From the NCBI GenBank assembly GCA_009363875.1, contig CM018692.1, forward strand, positions 446,501 through 510,500: DNA of 64,000 nucleotides, written 5' to 3'. The number at the start of each line of letters is the position of its first letter. Within the stretch, counting starts at the first letter, position 1. Made by a program: the position numbers and the translations under genes. This document shows positions 33,633 to 46,161 of the stretch, piece after piece. Origin of the DNA: Mikania micrantha (lineage: Eukaryota > Streptophyta > Magnoliopsida > Asterales > Asteraceae). The notes under the pieces are model-generated. The model had not been told where the DNA came from and searched no databases. It saw only the letters and a program-made list of their open reading frames with translations.

Positions 33633-36600
33633 TGTGACACCCCGTAATTTTCAGGTCAGCTTGTTATTTATTTAAATGTTTATTTAAATACTTTATGTAC
33701 ACGTGGCACTAGAATTAGATTAATTTAGTGTTACACGTGACACGACAGTACAAACATTGGCACATAACTAGATAATTTGAGGAATTATCGACGAACAGCA
33801 CACACGTGTCACAACCCGCGAACGTTGGTGAACGTCAAGCACATTGTGTAGCACAACACCCGAAACCTCACGAAACACTCACACATTGAACTAGGAAGTT
33901 CAAACGAGGCCAAACGATAGTTCGAAAACGTGAAAACGGCGACGAACGGATCAAACCCACTGAAATGGGCCTATTGGGCTCTTCAGGGGATCTGTCGCGC
34001 TACGCGAAGGCCCACAAGGACCCTGTCGCGGTACGCGACAGGTGTGCGGGGGAAATTTAAACCCCGAAATCCCTCGCGCTACGCGAGAGACCTTCTTGAA
34101 CATGTCGCACTACGCGACAAGACCCAGTTCGCAGAATCTTTATTTAACCAAGATGTAATCATCACCAGCCACCCTAGCCTCTCATTTTCGATTCCAAGAC
34201 ACTCAAACTCGTCTCTTTCACCTGCAAATCACCATTTTCACCATTGGAAGCCATTTTTGAGGAGATTGAAGCTCAAGAACATTGAAGCAAGCCTTCTAGA
34301 CCACCACCCCTCATCACCACCTTCTTGCTCTTGACCCAAGACCACGAACCAGAGATTCCAGGGGCATCTTGAAGCCTTCCAACTCGATTTCGTCATCATT
34401 TTCGTGTTCAAGGAGCTTTAGAAGGTAGTCTTGCATCTCATATGGCTTAATATCACTATTACACACACATGCAAGTGTTAAAACTCACATGCAAGCACCT
34501 ATAGTGCACATGCACGAATTTCATTTATGGGTTTGATGATTTTGCTATGATTCTTGATGATCTAAGATGATTAGATGATGTTTTATGATGATCTAAGATG
34601 ATGGGGATAGACCATTGTGCTTAAAATGATGATTTTTGATGATATATATGCATGCATGTATGATCCATGATTATTGGAATGATTTTGAGTATATACAAAT
34701 GTTTCTTGATGATGTTGGAATAAGACTTCATGGTTAGATTGGATTGAAATGGTTAAAAGGATGATTTTTGACAAGCTTTCTAATTATAGAAACTTTTTAC
34801 ATATGAAAAGGTATTATGGATGATGTTAGCAACTTGCATGTATATAGATGTGTTATTAGAGTGATTTTATGATGAATTGAAGCTTAGGAATGTCATTTGA
34901 TTATTGAAATTGGTCATTTTAACAATGTTACTATATATAGTAACTTTGATGAATGAGACGTTGTTAAATGATGTTTTGGGTTATGTTGCCATGAATGATG
35001 TTAAGTGGGTTATTAAGATGATTGGTGACATGAAAATAGGATTAGAAATGTTAGAATGGTCATTTTATACAAAAACAATAAAGTTACTATATTTAGTAAC
35101 TTTATTTTTACAAAAACCGATTTGTCAACGCGTTGTATGATTTAAGCATGCTAAATGGATTATTATGTTATAACATGATGAATAGATGCTAAGTTAGATG
35201 GTTTCCGATGTCACGTATGCTAAAAATGGAAACTTTCCATTTTAGGAAACTTTTGTATGCTAACATGTTATAAACGACTTATATGACCTTGTATGATGAT
35301 GTGTTATGTGTTAACATGATCACGTAGGACAAATGAGCATGTTAGAACTATAAAACCAATATGCTTTTGTGAATTTTCCAAAAATGGAAACTTACTATAA
35401 ATAGTAAGTTGTCCATAGACGCGACATGCGCGTCTTGCACACGACGAACACTTACACATTTGCTACACGATTCACAACCGTCACACGGTTCACCAACGGG
35501 TCGTTGACTTGACACGGTCAACTCTGGTCAAACACGGTCAATGTGGACCAACACAGTCAAACACGGTCAATGTGGACCAACACGAGCAAACACGGTCATT
35601 GTGGACCGACACGGACAAACATGAACAACCAAGGGTTGTCGGACACAAACACGAGCACAAACACAAACACTAGCACGGTCACTTACACAAACTCACGTAC
35701 GGTATACGATATAGGTTGCCGGTGACCGACACGCCGTTCGAGCAGGAGCTTACGCTTGTTTTAATTCACGATCACTAAGGTGAGTTTACGGCCCCTCTTT
35801 ACTCTTTTTCAAACGCTTTTAAATAGGGGAAGAATACTAGTTGCATCGAGTCAAACATTATTGCTATTACAAACATTTTTGTGTATGCTGGTTTATTGGA
35901 CAAACATTAAGTGTTGAACTCGTAACAAGCCCTCACAATGTCTTACCGTTAATGTACGAACAACGTGGTAGGTTTGAATGGATCCATTAGGGAATGACTA
36001 ACCCCACGGGGCACTATGTTGACTGGATGTCATAATCCGTGCAAACTCTGACCTAACTTGCTATGCATACGAGGCATAGCGGAGGCAAGGACAAACAAGT
36101 CTAGTTCGGTAGTGACGCACTGACACTTTGGGCCTAGTGCTCGGTACTAACATTTGATAAACAGCATGACACACTTTCTTACTATATGTATATCAAAACC
36201 TGTGAACTCACCAACCATTGTGTTGACACTTTTTCTAACTTGTATTCTCAGGTAATAAGCATGGCTAGCAGGAGGACAGGAGTGCACAAATTAAGGAACG
36301 AGCATTAGGAACTTACATGCATTCTGTCTTGTCATCTTAAAAACAATTTACTTTTATTCTGTTAAACAATGTTGTGTTAAACTATTTACATTTCCGCTGC
36401 ATTTTGTCAAACATTTGATTTTTCCGCTGTAATATGATATGATAACTTTTATTCCGCTGCAAACTATTTTATGAGTGTATGTGTCAAACGTTGGATTTGT
36501 AAACACATATAGAGGTGTTCTATATGACCTTGAGCTGTGATTCTGGCCACGTCACACCCACGTGGACTGACACCACGAGTGGGAATTTGAGGGTGTGACA
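33633..36600 (+). repeat. 3' LTR (2968 bp)
   Basis: Same ends (TGTGACACC..GGTGTGACA) and content as the 5' LTR. It is 29 bp shorter, explained by one fewer copy of the 29-bp tandem unit plus a 2-bp deletion in a CA run and two 1-bp insertions. Most of the other differences are single transitions, with a denser patch in the last 700 bases. Confidence 0.95.
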
Positions 36601-36888
36601 GACAATATATGGAATTTGTTTTCTCGTCTCTCTCTTATAATAAATTCTAACAATTTTGAATAATTAAATATAAAAAATATATATAAATCTTATTCTAATA
36701 ATTTACTTAATTATGTATGATAAGATTTAAATATATACTATCTTAAAATATAAATTTATAATTATTAAATATTGTTATTATTATTATTTGTTTTATAATT
36801 TTTAGATTTTTATTTCACCAATAGCTAATAAATTTAACATATAATTTTTTTTAAAAAATGTTATTTATAACATGTTATATTTATTAAA

Positions 36889-37310
36889 TCTATATATACT
36901 AATAAATTAAAATAAAATATGACACATGTTACTTTCCTAGACTATCCTTATAAAATTTTCCTGTAACTTTCTCCTATTAAATGTATCATTGTTCAATAAT
37001 AATAATAATATTAAATATTAAATAAACTTTTATATATTTTTATATTAAAAAAGGGTTTTAATGCATTAAAAATATATTAATTTTAAGTACATTTTTTTTA
37101 ATCCAAATTATTATGAAATATAAAAATTCAATTTCAAAACGAAACATTCAAATAAAAAACTTTAATAAACTTAGTGTTTAAATAAATACTATTATTATTT
37201 TATTACTTACGTATTAAACTATTTAAATTATTAAAACTTTTAATCATATAATTATTGACTATATATTATTTTTCTATTAAACCCATGTAATACACGAAGG
37301 ATTAAACTAG
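36889..37310 (+). mobile_element. Short non-autonomous Helitron-like element
   Basis: Begins TCTATATATACTAATAA after an A and ends CTAG before a T, the Helitron pattern (A-TC...CTRR-T, no target duplication). Just before the end there is an imperfect hairpin (CCCATGTAATACACGAAGG), as expected 10-12 bp upstream of the terminus. The 422-bp interior is very AT-rich and non-coding. It lies 288 bp beyond the 3' LTR. Confidence 0.7.
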
Positions 37311-38329
37311 TTATGTAATGCTAAATTATGCTCTTATTGGAATGATGTATTTGTATTTTTGGCATTAACAAATTCACCGCGAATTAAGATTAGATGGAAC
37401 ATCGCCCACACCAGGAAGGTGTTTAATCATCTTCTTGAGATCTCAAAAAAAAAGCCCATCTTTGGATGAACAAACCCTCATTTCAGTTTTTATCAACAAT
37501 TCATCCACAAGATCCTAAAAACCCCAAATCAATCTTCTTCGATTCTAGACCAAGGAGCAGATCATGAGATTCAATTCCTCTTTACGGTATTCTGGTCATA
37601 AAAGATTCAAATAATCTGTTCCTGCCGATAAAACTTAAGAACACAGACACGAATTGCTCAGGGTTCTCATATCGTTAATTAACCATGTAAGATTACGATT
37701 CCCTTCCCTCTCGCAAACCCCGGGCATCGATTCCAAATAATGTATTGAAATTTCAGCAATTTATTGTTAGTTTTTTTTTTTTCTTTCCTTCTTGACGTTG
37801 AGGTGTGGTTATTATTATTATTATTATTTTATGTTTTTTGTATATAGATTAACGTGTAGCTGCTAATTACTTTTATACGACCGCGTAAAAAAATTGTTTT
37901 TTTTAAGATTGTTTATTGTGTAGGCTTCAATTTCAGGCATCTCCGACTGTTGTTCATTTCCATCCTATGATTCATTTATCGGCAGTTATAGTAATAACTA
38001 CTTGTTTGATCTGTTCCATCATTCTCTGAGTTAGGATTCTTTTATTTTGTCTTAAGCTTTCTCTTGCAGTGATGTTTGACATGGGATACTGAATTTGGCT
38101 GATTTGTCTTATAGCTTAATGATTTTGACCTCTAGAGTCTGCATATCTTATTACTGTTTGTTTCAGATAAATTATAGATGTGACTTATTTTTTAAGAAGT
38201 TAACTGCATCTTCTTTCTTCTTTTCTTTTTTTATCAGATAGATTGTTCTGAGCAAGAGGGGGTTTCTTGGTTGGTGGAAATTTAAGATCTTACTTGAAAT
38301 TTATTGGTCGTTAATGCAGGGATTACAGG
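37311..38329 (+). other. Promoter, 5' UTR exon and 5' UTR intron of the WD40 gene
   Basis: The GC-richer stretch 37480-37686 reads like a 5' UTR exon. It ends in a GTAAGA donor at 37687, and the matching acceptor (TTAATGCAG) is at 38312-38320, nine bases before the ATG at 38330. The intron would be about 630 bp. The transcription start is not fixed. Confidence 0.55.
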
Positions 38330-41300
38330 ATGCCAAACAACGAAGTTGAAGAAATTGATTACGTAGTAGATGAGATAGATGTTTTGGATTTTGTGATGGA
38401 TGATGTGGAGGGAGGCGGTGGTGTAGATCAATATGATTATGATTATGATTATGAGTATGATTATGATATGGTTAGTTTAAATTCTTTGCTTTTTCTTGAT
38501 ATGCTGCTGTGCATCTGAGTATTGTGTAGCATCTGTATGGTAATTAGAGGTGGCAATATCAAATCATATCTTAAAACAGGTTGATTTGGGGTGTATCATA
38601 TCTTGAAAGGGTCAAATAGTGAAATAGGTTAAATGTATGACGGTCGAATGTTTTAAAAGGAGCCCAAAGTGTATTTATATGCTTTAATCTCTTATACAGC
38701 TTATCCTATAAAATTGTATTTTTATTTGAAGATACCGTCTTTGTAATCACATTTAATATATTAACTATGGATACAATTCCAAAAAACGGACAAAAAGTGA
38801 TGGCAGGTCTACACATGTTTTAACCCGTTACGCAGCTTTTACACCCTCCGTTATACCACCTTATACCTCGGAAATTATTTGCTCCTTTTTTTAAAGGTGA
38901 CGGATACGACTTCTACTCAAGCAAGGAGAGGCAGAGACATTCAAGGGATTCCGTGGGAGAAGTTGGATATAACAAGAGAAAGTTACAGACAAACAAGGCT
39001 GGAGCAGTACAGAAACTATGAAAACATCCCTTTATCAGGTGATGCTGTTGATAAGGTATGAATTTATAACTATGATTCTTTGGTGTGTGTTTGTTTAAAC
39101 GTGTCATTGGTAGAAGACTCCTATGAACCTTTTGATTTTCATGCTAACTTTTGTTGGTATGGGTAGAAATGTAAACAAAAGCAGAAGGGTGGAAACTACT
39201 ACGAATTTTTCCATAATACCAGATTGGTGAAGCCTACAATCCTTCACTTTCAGGTATAGACCATTTACCTTTCATTTTGTTTTGTATTATATATATACAT
39301 ATATATGTGTGTATGTGTGTGTGTGTAATGTTTATTACCAAGGGGATTGCTGTCTAGCTAAGTAATAGTTGAACATACAGGATATGTAGAGGTGATATTT
39401 GTGACCCATGTTAGCGAGGGGTATGCTTCATCAGATTGGAGAAAAAAAAAGAATCTAAAAAGGAAATTTTTTAAAAGGTTAACTGGACAAAAGGTTTGAA
39501 AGTCACCTAAAGTGTTCTTTTATTTAAGTATAATAATTTTTGTAATTATATTTGGCAAATTAGTGGTCTGTTATATGATCTTTTGGACGCAAAAAGTGTT
39601 TGGGTTAAAACATTTCGTACTATTTTTCCTGGCAGATATTGGATTTTAATTGATTAATATTATCTTGTAGCTAAGGAATCTGGTGTGGGCTACCTCAAAG
39701 CATGATGTGTATCTCATGTCTAACTACTCGATCATGCACTGGTCATCATTATCACACAACATGACTGAGATCCTTAACTTTTCTGGTCATGTAGCACCTA
39801 CTGAGGTATTTCAATGGATTATGCCATCTTGCCATTTCTATCTAATTATATTACCTTTGAAATTTAATTTTCTCATTATTATTTGGCTTGTGGTCATCTA
39901 GAAACATGCTGGGAGTTTGCTGGAAGGTTTTACACATACTCAGATTAGTACTTTAGCAGTAAAGGATGATTTTTTAGTTGCAGGTGGATTTCAAGGAGAG
40001 CTTGCTTGTAAGGTATTTTGTAGTATAATGTTCAAAAAAAGTTTTTATCATATATTTTTTAGTTTTCTTCTTGTGGGTGTCAATTTTAATTACAATGTCT
40101 CTGTAGTGTTTGATACTATGTTAAAACTAAAAAACAATTATCTAGAGGCTAAGCTAGCCAAAAGACGGTGTCTTGAACCACGTAGATTCATGCATGACCA
40201 CACTCACAATTAAATAGGTCAGAGCATATTTAGATATTTAACAATTATTATATTTGAAATGTTTTGATTCCTAGCTGCAGCATAAATTTACTCATATTGT
40301 GTGCTGATTTTATTTATTTTATTTTTTCAAATATTTTTTTTTATTAAGATGGGTTTTAATCTTTTAGTCCACTAGACTGTATTCTAGAATCTAGATGTTA
40401 GTCTTAATCCTGAAATGGGTTAGTTTTTAAAGAAAGCTAAAGTTGAAGGGGTGATTCGCAAAGAGTTTAATTTAGTAGCATTTGATATTAATTTGAATGT
40501 TTATGCAGTTGGTATGTTCATTGATTTTCTTTTTGAATGCTTATCAAGTTGTTTAAATTCCTATATATTGGAGTTTGATTCCTAGTATTTTGAGGTTTTT
40601 TTAGTATAAATAGGGTGTTTGGTGGATTATTAAGAGCCTGGTGTTTTCCAGTCTGTTCAATAAAAGAGTCGAACAAGTGTTTTATTCATCTTCTGGTGTT
40701 TGTATTTTGTGGTTAATTAAATCGGTGCCAACACTGAACTAATTGCAGACAAATAAGCCTTACAATATGGCATTCAGACATCAGAAGTACTTTTAATAAA
40801 AGTAACTAAACTAGCAGAAAAAAAGGGAATTAAAAGAGGAAAAACAATTGAATTGTAATCTATTCGATCATGGTTCTAGTAAAATGCTAATCAATCATAA
40901 ATAGCAAAAAACATAATTATTGACAAATTCACCGGATGATCACATTCAATTTGTTTCCATAATACTTGCATGAAATTGTCGTAAGTTCTCAATCTGGGCC
41001 TGCATGCACTCATGTTTTAGGTTTATATTCTTGCAACATAAAATTTCATAGGAAAAGCCTACTTCTCTTCATTTTCTTATGTGTGAACACTAATTGATAA
41101 CCTAAAGAATCCGTGACTAATTGATAAGGGCCCACTCAAACTGTAGTCGAGGAAGGGGAAATGGTTCACAGCTGCCACAACATGGGACAGCTGAGTTCTA
41201 TTTCAGGTTTAGGTTGGATCCACTTGATCAACAAGTTATGGAAGATGGAGGAGTGGGGAGCAGAGATCACCTATTTTACAAGAGTAGTTAGTAACTGCTA

Positions 41301-44300
41301 GGGGTATTAGTCTATTAGAAGCAGGATAATGTTTTCATATGTTTTGTTCATGTTGTCAGTTAGTAACTGCTAGGGGTAGTAGAAGCAAGCTAATGTTTTC
41401 TTATGTTTTTTTCTTCATGTTTATCTTTAATTCATATGTAACTGGAGACCTTGCCGCTCTTAAATAGGGCCGAGCTTTTCCTTAGATTCTACCATAAATC
41501 TTGTACATGGATTATTTTTTCTTGCACTTGCTGTCATGGTTTATTTTTACTGAACTTCGTTGTTATGTAACATGCATTCTGATCTGTAATGTATTCATTT
41601 TTCTATTAATGATGCAGCGGTTGGATAAACAAGGAGTAAGTTTCTGCACAAGAACAACTCATGATGACAATGCCATAACAAATGCTGTTGAGATATATGA
41701 TAGCTTGAGGTAATACAACCCAGGACAGATCAATTTACCTAAACTAGAGTTGGGAAAATAGGTGGGTCTGACAGGTTCATGTCTAAACAGGTCACTTTTT
41801 GGTACGAGTTGTGGTCGAGTTGCCTTGAAAGTTGAAACATCTTTTGAACAAAAATTTTGTACTGCTATAAAAATTTAGTGCGGCAAATATTGTTATAAAG
41901 TTTGTATTGCTCCATTAAAATATTATTTTTTGAATAAAATGATTTAGGAGGCTCCATGCATCAGAAATACTCTTTTGGCAGCTTTTGCTAGTTTGGTTTC
42001 CTTCTAGCTATTGAACCTGAAAAATTTTTGTCCAAAATTTTTGGAAAAAGGACTTTGCACTGATAAATTTAGTCTAGAAAAAATTAAACTTCGTTATAAA
42101 TAGCTATGGCGTCAAAGAATTTTATAAATTTGTATTTTAATAATTATTTTTTTTTTAAATAAAATGATTTAGGAGGCTTTACACATGAAAATTACACTTT
42201 TGACAACCTTTGATCACTTTGTTTCTTTTTCAGATAATTGTTTACTTTGCCTGAATCGTCTGATACAACATAACCTCACTCACTTTTTATCCAAAAATTT
42301 TGAATTTTTATAAACAGCTAGTGTTAAAGGTTTGATATTATTTTGATTAAAAGTTTAATTTTTGTATAAATGAGTTAGGAGGCTTGATGCATCGAAAGAC
42401 GCTTTTAGCGACTTTGATCTGTTTAACCCATTGACCTTTTTTTCTTTTTAGCTATCTTCTTTAGTTCTACCTGTTTAAATTGTTAGATGCAAAACAAAAC
42501 CCAAATTGACCTTCTGTTAATAACTAAAAAACCAAAAATTTGCATCTCTATATGTTGTTGCTGATAGCATATTGATGATTGAGTTGCTTTGTAGTGGTGG
42601 AAAGCATTTTATGGCATCAAACAACGATGGTGGTGTGAGAGAATATGATATGGAGAGATTTCAGCTGATGAATCACTTCCACTTTCCTTGGCCTGTGAAT
42701 GTAAGTTTCTCATAAGTTTGAAATGGAGAAGCATTTTTGGTTACTTGCTCACAACTTTGGTTTTAAATTACGCGCATTTTGTGCTGATGCGGGTACAAGA
42801 CAACAGGTGTTGTGATGCAGTTACATGATGTGCTTATGTTGCGCTGCAATTTGCGATATGCGCTGCCATCTCAAAATGCGCTTGATGCGTGCAACATGAA
42901 TTTTTTAACCGGGGTGGACATTTTTATCAAACAATCTAAGCTTTTTTATCTTTATTTTGAGTCTATGTTCCAATTTTTTAAGCATAAAGGAGACTCTCTT
43001 TGACCTTTTTAAGCATTCATGAATCCTTTTTTATAATTAATTTTAAGTCTAGTGTCACAATATATGTTTTTTTTTTTGTTTCTTAAATTCTTGTGAAACT
43101 TGATTTTTTTATGTATGTATATTTTTTTATTAAGAAACTCATCGCAATACGTATTGTGCATCTGATTTTTAGACCAAGCGCATTTCGCAATTTAAAACCA
43201 AACTCACAATATTTGTCTTTTTTCCTGATTGGATAATTGGTCAAGATACGGGGTCAGATCAAATCCAGTAAGTTTCTGAAAATAGATCTGCTGTGGAACA
43301 CCTTTTTGTATGAAAGTTAAAATTTTATCTAAACATGTAATAAATATTATTACAAGAATTATAAATTAATAAGATGACTTTAAAGGTTTTAAGCATAAGA
43401 AATACAAATTGGATGAAATATCATATTCTAATGTGCCCGTTCTTGTTAGAGATAATACATAATCTTAGCAATTTGATCCATGACCTGTTAGAGATGAAAC
43501 ATAGTGTGTTAAACCATTCAAAGAAAATGAATTAAAATTGTCACCTCAAATAAGATCCATAGATCCGTTGTCCTTGATATTGAAGGCATGCATTGTGGCA
43601 AATTTTCTCTCTAGTCACTGCCACTAGTTATATACGCTTCATCTATAGCTGAAGTGTTCATATCAGTACATTTTAAATGAAGTTTCAATCTTGTGCTTTA
43701 ATAACAGATGCTAAATTAGAATTTTTTATATTTTAATGGTTGCAGCATTCATCACTAAGCCCAGATCGCAAGCTTATAACTGTTGTTGGCGACCATCTTG
43801 ATGGACTTATTGTGGACTCATCAAATGGGAAAGTATGAGATTTATGCATTCTATGCTATTTTATTTACGTTTAAGGGTCAACATGAGTCAGGCTAACCCG
43901 GGCCATCTTTTGTCCAACTTTTGCAGCATTTTCTGTAAATGATATTACATGTGATAACAAAAAGTAACTGCTTTATTCAAAAAATTCATCATTCCTGTAA
44001 AAATGTATATTCACTATTCAAACAAATGTTCTACAAAATTCGGAGAACAGATGTTTCTAGTGACCGGACCTGTTTATTTAAAGGCTGTTTTAGTTACAAA
44101 TTTTGACCCGTTCGACCCGTTAGAGATGAAATATAAACAGGTGACTATTTCATAAGAAAATGGTTTGAAAAATGTTGTTTGTTTTTGGAGTTGGTCTCTT
44201 TGGAAGCACCCTCTTTTCCTAAAGATAGAGGGTAAGCTTTGCCTACATCTGTCATTCCCACCCTCCCCAAACCTTACTAATGGCTTTGCTATGAGTAAGA

Positions 44301-45395
44301 TTCACTGGGTATGGTGGTCGTGGTGGTTGTACATTTATGAAAATGTTTGATCTCAAGTTGCAGATGGGTGGTATCTGGAGGTCACCTGAAATTTTTTTGA
44401 ACATTTTCTATAAATAATGACTTAAACAAGATTACAAATAGGCGTCCTCACAATAATTTTTTTATTGAGTAAAGCAACTTAGGAGTATGCATGCAAACAA
44501 ACAAACAAATATACCCAATAAGGCCTCATTAATCAGTGGAAGGGGATCGAAGCAAAGACAAACCTTACTGCAATCTTTATGGAATAAAGCAGCTGCTTCT
44601 AAAGAGACCCCATGACAACCCATTTATAAGCAAATGAGTTGAAGTTGCCCCCACTAATTTTTATTTTTTTTTCTATTATGGAGATTTTTCTTTTTTGCTA
44701 TTTTTTTCCCTATGGGCATGGTTCACTATATAGCAGCCTAATTTGTCATTGGTTAGTTTTGGAGCTTGTGTTATTCCATCTAGTTTTGATATTTATACTT
44801 CTATTTTATGTGCAAATTTGATGATTAAAACTGCTGAAGTGATTAATCTGTTGGCATGGTATATATAATATCAAAAAAAGAGCAATGTAATTTGTAGTAG
44901 GATAGGATTTGTTTCGTTCATCATACTTATCTTCATATTTAATCTAGTATGAATTTTATTGTTTTTATGTATTGTTTGCAGATGGTTGCATCTGTTGAAG
45001 GTCATCTTGACTACTCATTTGCATCTGCATGGCATCCAGATGGACAAGTATTTGCTACAGGGAATCAAGACAAAACCTGCAGAGTTTGGGATTTAAGAAA
45101 CCTTTCAAACCCAGTTTCAATTCTCAAGGGCAACATGGGGGCGGTCCGGTCACTCCGGTTTTCTTCAAACGGGCAGTTTTTGGTGGTGGCAGAACCCGCT
45201 GATTTCGTGCACGTTTATGATGCCAACTTAAACTATGAAAAAAGGCAAGAAATTGATTTCTTTGGAGAAATCTCGGGAGTGTCACTTAGTCCTGATGACC
45301 AATCGCTTTATATCGGAGTGTGGGACCGGTCTTATGCTAGTTTGTTGCAGTACAACAAACGGCACAACTACGGTTACCTTGATTCCTTTGTTTAG
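38330..45395 (+). CDS. WD40-repeat protein, C2A9.03-like family
   Basis: Nine coding exons join in phase: 38330-38470, 38897-39055, 39167-39253, 39671-39805, 39902-40012, 41618-41709, 42595-42700, 43746-43832, 44982-45395; product 443 aa. The N terminus is very acidic (EEIDYVVDEIDVLDFVMDD) with a DYDYDYEYDYD run coded by GATTAT repeats. A conserved plant/fungal segment follows (RRGRDIQGIPWEKLDITRES, LEQYRNYENIP), then WD40 repeats, clearest in the last exon: GHLDYSFASAWHPDGQ..TCRVWDLRN. This matches the plant proteins named after fission-yeast C2A9.03, of unknown biochemical role; probably a scaffold in the cytosol or nucleus. An AATAAA at 45409 follows the stop closely. Introns 7 and 9 carry repeats. 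Confidence 0.94.
41826..42440. repeat. Diverged tandem triplication in intron 7 of the WD40 gene
   Basis: Three consecutive units of roughly 200 bp share the order: AAAATTTT-rich start, 'tataaa..tagt' centre, then (A/T)AAATGA(T/G)TTAGGAGGCT and ATGCATC/ACACATG followed by ACTCTTTTGGC-like words. The shared ends fall near 41940, 42165 and 42370. A related piece with 'ttggaggttttatgc' occurs at 47040-47100 in the next gene. Derived from an old dispersed repeat. Confidence 0.65.
44175..44340 (+). mobile_element. SINE copy in intron 9 of the WD40 gene
   Basis: Contains GGTCTCTTTGGAAGC, a CCCACCCTCCCCAAACCTTAC block and a 3' tail of TGG/TTG repeats, matching the layout of the SINE copies at 21758, 55372 and 55853. 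Imperfect flanking repeats (cataagaaaatggtttga versus tttatgaaaatgtttga) may be a decayed target duplication. A further partial copy on the minus strand is at about 44540-44610, and another at about 48530-48615. Confidence 0.6.
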
Positions 45396-46161
45396 TTGCT
45401 GCCCAAAAAATAAAGTTTCTGAGTGAGTTTTTTGTTGGATTCTGATTTAGTTTTAAATTGGCTATATATGAAGGATGAATTAAGACGTGTGTTGCGTAAA
45501 ACATTTGCCAAACAAATGTATAGGGGTCATTTAAAAGTATGTGTTGGGCATTATGTCTTTCATGTGTTAGACATGTATTAATTTTGGTTGCTGAAAATTA
45601 TTTAATGACCAAAGGTGTTTCAAACTTCAAAGTAAAAGCAAGCTTACTGAAATATTGAATAAATTATTGTAAGAATAAACCATAAAAGATTTTCGAACTT
45701 AAAAGAAACTAAATTTATCATATGAAAATTAAATTTTTCTTAATGGTGTTCTGGTAAATACAAACTAGAGCATCACCAATTCAACATAGGATGCAGTTTC
45801 TAGCAATCTAGTGTTAGCTTGCCAGGCTATAAATGTAATCCTCAGTATAATCCATCATTAAATTAAAAACAAATTAAACCAAAGATTTAAAAAAATATAA
45901 AATTTATATCCCTTTAGAAAATGGAACAGAATTCTGAACAAATAAAAACTGGAAAAGAAAAAAGAAAAGCGTCTTAGGAAATAAAAAAAAGGCACCATAG
46001 GTCTTAAAAATATACAGTTGCATAAGAAAGTAAATCTTGGATGATACCCGAGGGGGCTACTGAACAATATGGAAGAAAAGCATACATGGGAATTTATCTA
46101 ACGGTTAAAATTTTACAAATTAGTGTTTCTATAGCTTTTTTGTGAAATTTGGGCTGTATAT
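45396..46161. other. Spacer between convergent genes
   Basis: Carries the 3' UTRs of the WD40 gene (plus) and the methyltransferase gene (minus). AT-rich, no other gene or element recognised. Confidence 0.65.

Larger units (their letters stand above)
25330..36600 (+). mobile_element. Ty3/gypsy LTR retrotransposon, chromovirus (Tekay/Del-like), coding-defective
   Basis: Complete structure of 11,271 bp: 5' LTR 25330-28326, primer-binding site 28330-28341, leader, gag, protease, reverse transcriptase, RNase H, integrase, chromodomain-like tail, polypurine tract 33623-33632, 3' LTR 33633-36600. The order with integrase last and a C-terminal chromodomain-like segment places it in the chromoviruses; long LTRs and protein wording suggest Tekay/Del. 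LTRs differ by roughly 25 substitutions by hand count plus one 29-bp repeat unit and three 1-2 bp indels, about 0.8 percent, so insertion was recent. Yet gag-pol carries at least ten disabling lesions. The flanking pentamers are GATGA (25325-25329) and GACAA (36601-36605), which do not match. Confidence 0.95.
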
